Both the position numbers and the translations under genes were made by a program. DNA of 64,000 nt from Atriophallophorus winterbourni (Eukaryota; Platyhelminthes; Trematoda; Plagiorchiida; Microphallidae): the NCBI GenBank assembly GCA_013407085.1, contig JACCGJ010000638.1, forward strand, positions 1-64,000. Reading direction: 5' to 3'. Below, one piece after another: positions 11,301-21,987 of the stretch; position 1 is the stretch's first letter, and every line of letters begins with the position of its first letter. The notes under the pieces are model-generated. The model saw nothing but the letters and a program-made list of their open reading frames with translations, made no database searches and was not told the origin of the DNA.

Positions 11301-14300
11301 TTGGATGTATCGTATAACACTGAGCTATAGTCTGCAGCAATCGCTAGAACAGATACTTTTCACGAAATTTCTGTTTTCACAAAAATTCGAACACCATTCC
11401 GTCATTTTATGTCTAAAATCATAAGCTTGATCCAGGCCACACATTCAGGGACTGAACGTAGACGAAGATACTGTCAGGTTGCCCACGCCTAAGCAGAAAA
11501 AATTAATTTTTTACAATTATTGAATGAGCGCGACACTTTGACGCTTAAATATGTATATATCGTGCAATCCAGATGTATATGACAGCGCTGTCAGTCGTTC
11601 GGACCGCTATAGAAAAAGTTTTAACAAGTTCAGAAGACTGATAATCGTTTTAGTCATTTAGCATTGATAAGACGGAAGAAACAAGTGATGGGGTTCGTTT
11701 TCAGCAAACAAACTTCTACATGAATGGAAAAGGTTTTATAGAAAATTCCGCCTATTTTAAGAGGATGCTGGTATGTGTTCGATTTTTGTATTATAGGCTG
11801 TCGTTCATTTAACGCCTAAATTCAACCCATCCTTAACCGTCAATGCAAACCACTTTATTTTCATCGCGTACTACTGAATTATTACGAGTAGTTAATTTCT
11901 CCGTTTTCATCTATTTATTTTGAAGATCTATCCGCTATAGCTAGTTAATTGTGCCTGGCATAAGCTGACCTTTTTCGGTAAATTTTCCGTAAATTATTCT
12001 AGCTTCTAAATAACATGGTATTCCAAATATGTTTTGACATTACCACAATCAAGTGCATCTGTTCAACTTTATTAACAAATTGTCGACACATCTACGCAGC
12101 GAATCTCTCTTATTTCCATTCCTTATGTTGTTACAGTGCACAAAATTCGTCTCCTTCGGATAGGACTTGGGTCAGACCAAATCTTGTCGTGAAATTCTTG
12201 GATAAGCGTTACAAGGATGGACGTTATTATAAAGAAAAGGTTAGCTGTCTTGCTCTCGCTCTATTGCCTCAGGTTATTGTTACATCCGTTACAGCAGACC
12301 GTTGTACTTGTCGCACATCATCTGGCGAAGTGATTCAAGGTAAGCGCTTTTTGTTCAATGCCTATCGTCTCAGATGTCAAGGCGAAATATCTGCAGACCG
12401 TTGTGCCGAGGGAGAACGGTTCCATGGTCATGATTCTTTCCGGAGCTCGAGCAGGAGAGGTGAGTTGACACAAATGTGCGTTTGTTCGTTGCCTGCGTCC
12501 TTCATCTGTAACACATTGCCACCGCGGTCTTACTGTCATTTCCGCTTACTCGCATTCCTGTCTGCTCTTTAGTTACCTAACAGTCTATCAGTATAACGTT
12601 GTAGAATATGATCTGAATTGAGTTCAAAAGGAAGTCATGTTTGTATAGAATAAGTAACGCTTTACTCATCTAGAATGAAAGTCCATGTGATGAAATGTAA
12701 ATACGAACAGTTTGACAATCAGACATCAGTTAAATGCAGTCTATTACTCTCTAACGGAGTTTACATTTATATTTCAGATAAAGTGTTGCGCGCTACTTCT
12801 GTGGTGTGCAGCTAACACCGTTTAGAATGATTCGCGACCGGAAACACGCTGAATTCTCAGTGCCATTTTCCCTTGCTTATATCTATCTAGACCTGGGCAA
12901 CCTGACAGTGTCTTAGCCCACGTGCAGTCGATGGCTGTGCCACAATTAGCCTAGATGAAGCTTATGATGTCATACATATACAGAATACGCCTGGGTTGAG
13001 TTAACATTAAGCTCTTTAGATCTCTACATAGATATCAGAAGGAAATACTGGCTATGAGGCTGTTGTGTGTTCTCGCATGCAGCTCAAAATGGTTGAAACT
13101 CAATTTCACATGTTCCGGTTCCGAAACATTTGCGCTCTCACGTTTATTACAATCACGCGATCATTTTCCAAAAGAAGTGAGTAGGCATTCTGTTGAAAAC
13201 TTTCCCATAGAGCGTTTTGTTTGGGTGCGTGGAATTTGCACATTCTACTTGAAAATCATCCTTTAGCGTGTAGAAGTGCGGTGTTGCCGTACAATCTGCC
13301 ACTCGTGTGGAGGTGTAACATCGAACGTCATTCTCGCGATTTCTACATTACACGGTAGTTATGGCCCGCCTAATTGTGTGTGGTTTCAACAGCGAAAGTC
13401 TGTACACCTCAATACGGTGCCGATTGAGAGCGCAATATCGTTTTGTAACTAACTTTGGTCTATCAATCTTAACTCGGAATTACGTCATTGTAAGGATTAC
13501 GAGACTGGGAATGCTTGCATAGATGAAAGCCATGGGCCTAGGCCTCAGATCTGTCGAGGCCTGGGCAACCTGACAGTATCTTAGCCCACGTGCAGTCTCT
13601 GACTGTGCGGCACTTTGTCTGGTTCAGGCTTGTGCTTTCATACCATACCATCATACCATGGGAACTAAGCTGGCTCTAGCTGTGACGATCCATCTCTCTG
13701 GATAACGGGCCATGTGATTCGATTTCACTGAGGATTCTAAAAAAATATGGTTGAGAATGAGGTTCTGTGACTGTCTAAATGTAGAAATCTTGGAGTGGTG
13801 TGTAATTCCGGGGAATTTGGGCAACACATTACTTTGGTCATCCATAAACGCCTTGAGTGCTTGACCAGGAATCACTATCTGAATCTGTTTGAACATTGTG
13901 GTTCGTTGTACAGTGGCATTCAAGTATAACTTTGTTTATCTTTTTGGAGTGTTTGGTTAACCTCGTGTGTTTTTAAGGGAACGGGTGGATTTCAGTGATG
14001 TGGGTCTACTAGTTCACATAAATTTATACATTATATGCTACGATTGGGGTGTAGGCACCTCACAATAGTTTGCTTGTGCTTACTGTTCCATAGATTGCAT
14101 CATTTTCAAGTCCCAACTTCTCCCTCTCTTTTTGATTTTTTTGTGGCACGCCGTTATGGTGGTTAAGCATTCGGTATTAATGCTACTAATGTAGTCTTGT
14201 CATTGATGACTATAATAAGTTGACATAGTTCTGGGTTCTCAACAATGTTTTATGGCTCTTTGGGCCCCGAAGTGTTATAAGCCATATGTGGACTCCTTAG

Positions 14301-15268
14301 AACGGTTGACTCAATTTCTGTGCTCGCTTATGTTTATAGTCCATGACAGCTGGATGCTCGTACGGGCTTTCCTATTTTCAGGGATTGATCTTTGCACCCG
14401 CGACGGTGATGCTAAGATGAACTCCATATTCCAATCATCTGAGATCCTATATTTCCATAGTTTGTCATTAATCTTGACCTTGCTAGATATTTTAGCATTT
14501 CTCCTAATTGTTGCTTATTTTTTTCTCAAGTTCAATTGTACTTGTAATTTTAGGCCACACCACAGTTCACTGTGCGTTTTTGTGCTATAATCCAGTCTGC
14601 AATCGTTATGGTGCTGTTCGCTGTATTTTCTATCCTGTGTGCATGTGTGTGTGTGTCAGTCTGGTCCGCCGTAACCCTCCTAGGTCTTGGCGGATGACCA
14701 CCTTCGGTAGAGTGTTATTGTCAACAACGCTATTTGTTTGTTTACGTGTCAGTTGTGTGATCGGTTGTTTGTTTGCTCACGTTGGTTGCACGTTCATCTA
14801 TGTGGCATTTTCATTCATGCTGCCAAAAATGTGTGGTCATCAAGCTTTCCTTTGATCCTGACATTAGCAAAACTGTGCCATCAGTTTAAAGGATAATATC
14901 CTATTTCTTCACACTGCCGGAATCCTCATAGGATTGCCCTGGTTACTTCCCTGTACACAGCTTATCGATTTAATTGCGTGTTTCGTAGCAAAGTTTCAGG
15001 GTGTGTCCGAATGACTCGGTTGATTTTCGCACGATACTGATTTCGTGGATTTGATTATTACGTATCGCCTTTATCTTTGTTGTCCTCCGACTGCTTGGAT
15101 GCATCTTGTTTATTCACCCAGTCTTCGATTACTCTTCCGTTGTTTTTCCAGATGGCGAAATTAATGGATCAGAATCCGAGACGAAACGAGGTTGATCTCC
15201 GCACCCGAGCTGGCACGATGATTCAGTTGACCTATGATCAAGTGTGTTGCATCGAGACCGCTCCCTAA
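8319..15268 (+). CDS. GPKOW: GPKOW orthologue, G-patch domain and KOW motif protein (11 exons)
   Basis: Exons: 8319-8461, 8494-8636, 8670-8749, 8778-8878, 8910-9078, 9168-9300, 11039-11144, 12137-12239, 12273-12339, 12374-12459, 15152-15268. The spliced length is 1248 nt, 415 residues, all junctions GT-AG and phase-consistent. Conserved blocks in order: PQLVIPLIAS near the N-terminus; a G-patch region (EKFGLAVLAGMGF ... RPKGLGLGADPN, about residues 135-175); a first KOW (WRPGARCHVVLGKHKGSYG); a linker; then WVRPNLVVKFLDKRYKDGRY and a second KOW (VPRENGSMVMILSGARAGE). The animal family is nuclear, associates with the spliceosome/DHX16 and binds RNA. The protein is shorter than the human one (about 476 aa). 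The G-patch lacks the usual central GxGLG-like step after MGF. Introns of 28-34 nt alternate with two large introns filled with SINE copies. Confidence 0.92.
9882..10110 (+). repeat. SINE-like family 1 copy in GPKOW intron 6
   Basis: This copy begins GTATGTATGAAACCCCAAGC and ends GCACATCCACGC, with the internal GCACAGTCAGAGACTGCACG block intact. It lies in the 1.7 kb intron between exons 6 and 7, in the same orientation as the gene. Confidence 0.8.
10738..10976 (+). repeat. SINE-like family 1, well-preserved full-length copy
   Basis: This is one of the best copies. It begins with a short GGTAT tandem (GGTATGGTATGGTATGAAAG) and ends GATTGCACATCCGTGC, about 239 bp. The copy at 36640 is closely similar over its whole length. 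It lies in GPKOW intron 6. Confidence 0.85.
11411..11500 (+). repeat. SINE-like family 1 fragment in GPKOW intron 7
   Basis: This has a diverged head: AAGCTTGATCCAGGCCACAC, then GATACTGTCAGGTTGCCCA. It is truncated after about 90 bp. Confidence 0.65.
12880..12976 (-). repeat. SINE-like family 1 fragment in GPKOW intron 10
   Basis: This is the reverse complement of the family head: CTAGACCTGGGCAACCTGAC, then TTAGCCCACGTGCAGTC on the + strand. About 97 bp, diverged, opposite in orientation to the gene. Confidence 0.7.
13546..13659 (-). repeat. SINE-like family 1 5' fragment in GPKOW intron 10
   Basis: On the minus strand it begins with the GGTATGATGGTATGGTATGA head and reads through GCCGCACAGTCAGAGACTGC to the CCCAGGCC block, then stops. 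Only the first 110 bp of the unit is present. Confidence 0.8.
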
Positions 15269-15442
15269 CTAACTACCGTCAGACGTGTACATAATTTGTT
15301 GCCTTGGGTATGTGGCGCGGGCTTATTCTCGTGCCACAAATGTGTACAAATATAAAACGATCTCGTCTCTATCACCGTCTTTTTGCTTTTCCTGCCCTTG
15401 ATTTGTGTAACTATCTGTTGGCATCCTCGCTGGTAGAGTTGT

Positions 15443-15842
15443 GCAAAATACTTGTGGGACTTAGCTTAGTCCCCACATTGAACCTAAATTTAAATTTGCA
15501 ATTGAGGATTTATCCTCAAAATCGCAAATAATTGGGTTTAGCACAAAGTCAGATCGGCGTTCGAATGTCAGGTCACGTTTACGCATACCTGATGAGCGGC
15601 AATAACCGCGACACCGGTTGTGTGCTTCAGGCCTGCTTTTCGAACGTCATATACTACTTATTAATAAAAATCTGACTTCAATCAAAAACTAACCATCGTG
15701 CTGTTATTGGAATGTTGAAAAATATTCCAAACAGTTACCGGTGCTGCATTGCACCGCTTGTGGGACTTAGCTTAGTCCCCACATTGAAGCTAAATTTCAA
15801 TTTGCAAATGAGGATTTATCCTCAAAATCGCAAAATACTTGT
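15443..15842 (+). mobile_element. Retrozyme-like unit: direct repeats flanking a hammerhead ribozyme
   Basis: Two 78 bp direct repeats (15451-15528 and 15757-15834, 3-4 mismatches, no indels, exactly 306 bp apart) flank about 230 bp that contain a hammerhead ribozyme motif (15558-15646). GCAAAATACTTGT occurs at 15443-15455 and again at 15830-15842, consistent with a 13 bp target-site duplication. Each repeat holds two hairpins: GTGGGACT pairing with AGTCCCCAC, and TGAGGAT pairing with ATCCTCA. No ORF or protein-coding domain is present, so it would be non-autonomous. The layout resembles plant retrozymes and metazoan hammerhead retroelements. It could also be read as 1.27 copies of a 306-nt circular template. 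It lies 175 bp downstream of the GPKOW stop codon. Confidence 0.7.
15558..15646 (+). ncRNA. Hammerhead ribozyme, type I, with an A14-to-C core change
   Basis: The core is CTGATGA (15589-15595), stem II GCGG/CCGC with loop CAATAA, then GACA (normally GAAA) and CCGGTT with the predicted cleavage site after 15619. Stem I is GCATAC (15583-15588) with GTGTGC (15620-15625), extended outward by CAGG/CCTG (15569, 15632) and CGTTCGAA/TTCGAACG (15558, 15639), all correctly nested. Stem III is the palindrome ACCGGT, as in other short-stem-III hammerheads. The A14-to-C change should greatly reduce or abolish cleavage. Confidence 0.75.
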
Positions 15843-16274
15843 AATAGTTACATGAAGATGCTCGTTTTCCGCAGTGATGGTGGGTATTCTCCGCTACTTT
15901 CTCCGTTGGGTCAGTCGCTATTTTACCTCAACCAGTCCTTCACATATCGCTTTCTATCTCTGTTTTCATTGCGTTTTTCGTCTCACAAAAAGTGATCAAT
16001 TCTTTTGCATGAAATTATTATTCATGCTGACGTATAAAAATACTAAACGGTGCTTATCTAGCAGGCCAATCCTAAGTTGTCTAAGAAATGCACCATCCAC
16101 GGTAGGTGCTTGACTGGCTGCGATAGAGAAGCGATATCAAGAACAATAAACGCACTCTTCCGTTGATTGTTATCGTTGCATACAGGAGCGAGCAACGTCT
16201 GTCGACCTATTATTCTGTTTGCGTGTACACGAACGTTGTTTGTCCTTTACAGAACTCAGCATTCGTTTGTGGAT
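15843..16274. other. No gene recognised
   Basis: Only short unsupported open frames are present. No splice-linked exon, repeat or RNA motif was recognised. Confidence 0.5.
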
Positions 16275-16388
16275 GGTATGAAAGCACAAGCCTGATCCAG
16301 GTAAAGTGCCGCACAGTCAGAGACTGCACGTGGGCGATATTACTGTCAGGTTGCCCAGGCCTAGACAGATATGAGAGATGGAGAATAA
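16275..16388 (+). repeat. SINE-like family 1 5' fragment
   Basis: This is the first ~110 bp of the unit, very close to the copy at 5603 (it shares TGGGCGATATTACTGTCAGG), then truncated after GACAGATATGAG. Confidence 0.8.
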
Positions 16389-16830
16389 AGAATATGCCTG
16401 CTCTGTCGCGTTTTTAGGCAAATTGAATCAGTCAGTGAAATTCAGTTTAAACGTGAGCACTGCTCCTGTTGATTCCCTTGCTCCCACGAAGATTTTGTGT
16501 CAGAAACAAAGCTTTCCATTCTTGACTAAACTTTCTTGATCGTTCTCAAACATTATTCAATGTTTTGTTGGCTCTGATTTACGTTTCACTACGCACACCT
16601 TACGGAAATTGCACTTTAGTTCAAATAATCGTAGAAACGTCATTTTAATGTTCCAATAACTTTAGAATATTGCGGTTTCGTGTTTGAAGTTAAACATTTT
16701 AACAGTGTTTGTACAAATCCTAGTCATCATCGTAGCCGGTTTCATGCTTTGTGAAATTGTTGGATCGGGCAGTACAACCGGGCTCTGTGTGCATGCTATG
16801 ATTATGTGCCTTTTCGCGTTTATTTCTTTC
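16389..16830. other. No gene; possible decayed hammerhead copy
   Basis: At 16722-16775 the minus strand reads TACTGCCC, then a degraded middle, then GCATGAAACCGG, which resembles the ribozyme consensus from stem I through GAAACCGG. The CTGATGA box is not preserved. Nothing else is recognisable. Confidence 0.25.
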
Positions 16831-16927
16831 TGATATTTGACTACGTCTGGGCAACATGACAGTATCTTTTCCCATGTGCAGTCTATGGCTCTGCATCACT
16901 GCATGGATCAGGCTTGTGCTTTCACAA
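16831..16927 (-). repeat. SINE-like family 1 fragment
   Basis: The + strand shows CGTCTGGGCAACATGACAGT, then CCCATGTGCAGTCTATGG, ATGGATCAGGCTTGTGCTTT. These are the head blocks in reverse complement, diverged. Confidence 0.7.
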
Positions 16928-17189
16928 ATATGTACTTACGACCCTTATTTAGTTTTTACTTATACAGCTGTTATTTTGAGCTTGTCTGAATCTGGCTGTA
17001 GGCTATTTACTGAAACGGTGCACTATTGTGGAGGTCCGCAGTGCATTAGGAAACCACAAATGAGTTATCCTGTATAATATACTGCGAGCAAAATTGTAGC
17101 ACGCAGGATTACATGAATTTGACGAATTAACGGGAACCTACAGACCATGTATGAATAGAGTAGATGAAATAGTGCCGCGAAATGTTTAC

Positions 17190-17270
17190 ACATGCGGATC
17201 CTGATCTTACTGCCCCTACCTGATGAGTGCAAACAGCACAAAACCGGTCGTTGGGTGTGTGACGAAAAAT
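17190..17270 (+). ncRNA. Hammerhead ribozyme, type I, with a G12-to-A core change
   Basis: The core is CTGATGA (17220-17226), stem II GTGC/GCAC with loop AAACA (17227-17239), then AAAA (normally GAAA) and CCGGTC, with predicted cleavage after 17249. Stem I pairs CCCTAC (17214-17219) with GTTGGG (17250-17255) with one T-T mismatch. The upstream arm CATGCGGATCCTGATCTTAC is shared with the minus-strand ribozymes near 34480 and, in part, 25925 and 32225. The G12-to-A change hits a catalytic base, so activity is doubtful. Confidence 0.7.
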
Positions 17271-17714
17271 CATGCGAATGAATATTTTGGTTATCTATAC
17301 ACTATTTGAAAATTGAACGACAATACATTTTCAGTATATCTTTTGTAAATCAAGCTTGGATCCTGCATCACACGTAACGTAAATTCAGAACGCGGCTGTG
17401 GAAACACGACAAAATTCTTGATTAAGGTGGGCAAGGAACTTCTACTTATATAATTGTCGAAAAACATTTAACTTAACATCAACTATAGACTAGTAACAAT
17501 AGTGTTAATAAATGGCAAAACGTGAGCTGAAAACGGAGTGCGCTGCGTATAAAAATTCGATTAGGAATGATATACTACGAAGTTTTAAAGTCATGCAACC
17601 TATTTCATTAGATAACGGTTGAAGTTAGAGTGTTCCGGCTAAAACCGTGAACTGAACAAAAATAGTTTTGACATGTGAGATTGGGTTACTACGAGAGTAA
17701 AATCACATGCACAA
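17271..17714. other. No gene recognised
   Basis: AT-rich sequence without a recognised motif. Confidence 0.5.
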
Positions 17715-18400
17715 GTGTTTAGAGGGTCTAATATATATGATATTTTGTACTTCAGGAAGCTGAATGCTTTCCATCTACGAGGCATCCGTCGTATCTTGAA
17801 CGTATCGTGGCTGGACAGAGTGACTAATGCTGAAGTGCTTTCAAAAGCTTGTCTACAGAGCATATTCACCCTGTTGCGACAGCGCCGCCTGTGGTGGCTT
17901 GGTCATGTCTACAGAATGGAAAATGGTCGTTTTCCAAAAGATCTACTCTATGGTGAGTTGCAATTAGGAAGTCGACCATTGGGCAGACCGCACTTGCGGT
18001 ACAAAGACGTTTGCGAAAGAGATATGAAAGCTCTTGGCATCGACCCGTCTAGTTGGGAAGAAGTTGCTCTTGACCGCTCACATTTGAGGCATTGTGTAAA
18101 GCGTCGTCTGCAAGCTGGCGAGGAACAGATACAGCTCTTGGCTGCTGAACGCAGATCACGCCGCCAGCGTGCAACTGATGCAATACAACCGAGATCTGAC
18201 TTTCGTTGCCAGCGCTGCGGGAGAGATTTTTGTTTCCCGAATCGGACTGTACAGTCATTCCAAAAGCTGCAGAACATGAACATTCAGGCGATTGTGATGT
18301 ACATCCATCTTCGACATTGACCGAAGGAGGCCAACAACAACTTCAGGATAACGTCGACGATGTAGAGGATTCATTTGCATGCCGAACACTTGGCTTGTAA
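17715..18400 (+). pseudogene. C-terminal end of an RTE-type LINE polyprotein with terminal zinc finger
   Basis: The frame reads GIRRILNVSWLDRVTNAEVL, RQRRLWWLGHVYRMENGRFP, KDLLYGELQLGSRPLGRPHL and RYKDVCERDMKALGID. This is the very conserved post-RT tail of endonuclease-RT LINE proteins often annotated 'craniofacial development protein 2-like'. It ends in a zinc-finger start (FRCQRCGRDFCFPNRT), after which the frame shifts. There is no RT core upstream, so it is 5'-truncated. It may belong to the same family as the RT fragment at 7241, but the two pieces do not overlap. Confidence 0.8.
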
Positions 18401-19256
18401 TAGATTCCATGTAGAAGTCGACATCCTTCCTGATATACGGTGACCAGGACTGTGCATCAAATTACATGACTGGTATTTATTTCTAAACTCATGAACCGAA
18501 AAAGATCCGAGATACTCGTTTCAGTAAGTTTCGATCAGATGGTAAATTTGTGTGTAGATACATTGGAAAGCATTCACAGCACTCTCTCATCGACTCTATT
18601 CAGGCATGTTCCATAGGCTCCCGTTAGTTCCTCGAATTCACATTTCTGTGTACTGCCTGTTGATTTGCCTGTGTTCGCGGTAGCTTTTCCTGCATAACTC
18701 ATTCGTGGTTTACTTGGTGATCTTATACTTCATCGTATTGTTTTTGTGCGGTCGCATCATGTTGAGTTTCTGATTACCAGGATATACTGTTCTTACACGT
18801 ACGTGGATATATTATACCTTTTTGGAGTCCCCTCGAAGTCATCTTTCTGGATATCCCACTCCCGTTGCGGTATTCGATTATTTCTCGTGATTTTTCCAAT
18901 TTAGCTCTACGCGTGCAACGCTGTTGCTACTCTTCAAGTCCTCAAAGGAATTAACGTCATCGGAAAGATCTTATTCTTCGTTATCGACTGGTTATATATT
19001 CAACATTGTGCGATCAACTACCGAAGCGTATCCCCTGATTCAATTCTGATTTTGCTCGTATTCGTGAACACAGCTTCTTTGTCGCGCTCACAATATTCAT
19101 CATCGATCGCTCGACAGAACCACTGCCTGTGAACCCACCACTGAACAGTGCTCCTCACAACCCTGACCGGGTGACCCTGAAAAGAAAACAAAGCGCCTCG
19201 GACTGAATGTGTACGGTTTGCCAAAAGGCGGTAACTCTTAAGCCGAAGCGTTACGC
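18401..19256. other. No gene recognised
   Basis: This separates two LINE remnants. No conserved motif or shared repeat was found. Confidence 0.5.
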
Positions 19257-21640
19257 TTGTTTGTTGAAAATGCATGCAAAATTCGACAAATCGCTGACCT
19301 CGGATTTGCTATCGATATTGATGGAGATATTTGTCCCGGTGTTTGTTGCGTCTGCCAGGCATGCAAGGCCAGACCGGCAGTGACACCCTCGGAGGAAAAC
19401 ACTGATGACAATGAAATTAAGACGCGTCTAAATGGACTGCAATCCAGTATACGAAACTGAATTAACTGATAAAAAACGTCATCAAGGCACTTTTGTTGTC
19501 CCACTTAGGGGTTACAGCCAAACAGACGATAGAAAATTCATCATACTCGAAAAGGCCATCATTTCCAAAGATAACCGCGCAGATGGTGAGTAAAACGGGT
19601 AAGAGTTCGCCGGGATCAGTAACTCTTCAACTTAACGGAAACCAGAAAGGACTCAGCAAAACCAGTTGTTAAAAGACCAACTCAAATTATAAACTAATTA
19701 TAAACCTTAGTGTTATATGTACCAACGTGGTCGGGTCACGGGAAACGCAGTTCGAAGATAAGCAAAAACATGACTTACATGACTTTGTAGTCAGATGGGA
19801 CTGTCCGCAATTACTCCCTCATCAATAGTTCGGCTGATTATTATTATTATTACACAAGTCTTTACAGACGATGTACCAACAAGTATACCATGAAGAGGGT
19901 ACATGATGAGAGAAAAAAGGTAAAAAGGCGGATTTTTGTCTGTTTACACAAAGATGATCCTCGCCTCTTACGAATAACCCTGCAATCTGTGGAGGACGTG
20001 GAAAACGTACTCTTAAATGCTTACCTTCTTAGCGGTATTCCAGAGTCTACATGTCGTATCCAGGCAGATCTACCACGGTGGGAGCGAAAGTCGTCGAAGA
20101 AATTTCGAGAAGAAATTAATCCAAGAAGTATTTTACTTCTAGGCAATCCGGAAGATGCTGCTGACGTACCTTCTCAAGAAAAATTTGAGCACGATCACAA
20201 ACAGTGGAAATACCTAGCCGAAACAATCGGTATTAAAAAGCCATACTAGCGGATGCTTTTATGATACCGCGATCTGCGAACTATAAAGGGCAAGGTCCTA
20301 TCCCTTTAAAGCAAACCTTATTGACAACCAAAATGACCGATAATATCAAACGTGAATGGAAGGGTAATTGAAGAAACCTACCACCAAAACGTCAAGTTGA
20401 GCTTGCCTAGGATAATAGCCGGAAGCAAGCAAACTGATAGTACCGACCCACCAACGCCTAGTGATGCGGTTCAAACTGTATATTATGCGATAGCTCCAAA
20501 GACGTGAGCATTCCGACTCTAACCGAGTCGGCCCATTGATAACCTTTCATGATTTGAACACTACAAACTCTATAAGATGTTTATATACAAATGCGGAAAG
20601 CCTTTAGAACAAATTAGCGGAGTTAACCGAGATATGCTCGCACTACTCACCTGTCATTATTGCCATTACAGAGACATGGTATTATTCCCAATTGATTGAA
20701 ACGAGATATCCATTTCAAAAATGAATTTGATAAGGAACCTTCAAGAGAGAAGTGGTGGCGGTGTTGCTCTCTATTATCATAATCGCCTCCATTGCCGTTC
20801 AATAGACAACACAGAATTCATCCTCGATGATACAATTTGGTGTTCTTTAACGCTCATGTCTGGTGAACTTTGCATGATTGGTGTGTTCTACCGGTCTCCT
20901 TCATCTACGGAATCGTACTACGAATGGTTAATCCAAGTGCTTCAGCACTTGACTCGCACTCAGCAAGCAACAATACTTATTATGGGTGATTTTAACCTGT
21001 CTATCCTTTATCTCAGGGACGTTCACTCCCCACAAACGCTAGAATACCGATTTAGAGAGGTATTAGTTTTAGTCCCTCTACACATCCACTTGACATGAAT
21101 GTTCCTTAGGCATATCGATTGAGAACTGAAAACTTGACATGGTGCTCTTTGGAAAAAGATCTTGGAGTATGAATTATTTGAAACCTGAAGAGCATGGTGC
21201 ACTGCTAGAATATATATCGACAGGCAGACAGATTGTTAGGTATCTTTCGAAGAATATTAGGAAGATTCTCACTGGTAACATTACCAAGGATAATTAATGT
21301 CTACCTTCGCCCTAAGATGAAGTATGCGGTAGAGGTCTGGGCTCCTTGGCTGCGAAAAGATATTGCTCTCTTTGATAACTCTATCACAGAGCAACAATGA
21401 TAGTGATGGGTCTTCGCAATGTTCCGCACACCGAAAGATTGTGATGTGTGGGTCTATGTGACTTTACCCAAAGCAGGATACGACGCGATATTATTCTGAC
21501 CTATAGAATTGTGTGTGATGGGAAAGTGACTCGCGGACATACTTTATACCTTTACGTACCAAGTTCCCCTATTGATTGTCGGCGCCGCCTTTCTTTGGAA
21601 TTCCCTACCCCAACATGTGGTGGATGTTTAAAGCGAAATT
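19257..21640 (+). pseudogene. Decayed CR1-like LINE: ORF1, endonuclease and RT thumb remnants
   Basis: Three collinear remnants occur. 19890-20249 matches the second half of ORF1 at 3311-3913 (DDPRLLRITLQSVEDVENVL; SILLLGNPE). 20721-21098 matches the endonuclease (RSGGGVALYYHNRLH, MIGVFYRSPSS, TILIMGDFNLS). About 21230-21400 and onward reads like the CR1 RT thumb/connection (LRPKMKYAVEVWAPWLRKDI), then RRDIILTYRIV. A Cys-rich stretch at 19257-19460 (CCVCQACKARP) may be the remnant of the PHD region. There are multiple stops and frameshifts; most of the RT palm is missing. Confidence 0.7.
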
Positions 21641-21942
21641 GCACTTACACATGCTGTGAATCGATCGCTCCATGACCGTTTTCATAAGCACGCGTTGATT
21701 TTTTATCAATCACCGAGACATCCGATGCATTCCCCGTCTATATGCCAAAATTTCGGGCTAGGTCGCCCAGGAAGAATGCTCTGCACAACACTTTCATGTG
21801 ATTGGCTATCGTCACCGACCCGTCTAATTGCTGTCTAGTCATCAACCAATGGCAACGTTGCATCGATCGACGTACCCACATTCAAAACTTTCGCCACGTG
21901 CACTGGCTGAACATTCGTTTTCGACCGCGTCGTGCCCGTGGA
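21641..21942. other. No gene recognised
   Basis: Possible tail of the decayed LINE; no motif is identifiable. Confidence 0.4.
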
Positions 21943-21987
21943 ATGTGTAGTCGAACGTTGTTCAAGCGGCCCTTAGACATTTCGCAG
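21943..21987 (+). CDS. Candidate first coding exon of the SLC16-like transporter
   Basis: ATG at 21943 opens 15 codons ending in ATTTCGCAG followed by a strong donor, gtaagg. The exon ends in phase 0, which is exactly what the next exon (23843, beginning R-D-A-G-W) needs. A short charged N-terminus before the conserved DGGW-like start of transmembrane helix 1 is normal for this family. No homology can be seen in so short a peptide, so the link rests on phase and position alone. Confidence 0.35.

Noticed and set aside
14508..14855. 115-codon + strand ORF in GPKOW intron 10
   Set aside because: Low-complexity Cys/Val/Phe-rich translation with no motif, inside an intron.
16722..16775. Possible sixth hammerhead on the minus strand
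   Set aside because: GAAACCGG and a TACTGCCC arm are present, but the CTGATGA box and stem II are not preserved; it could be a dead copy or chance.
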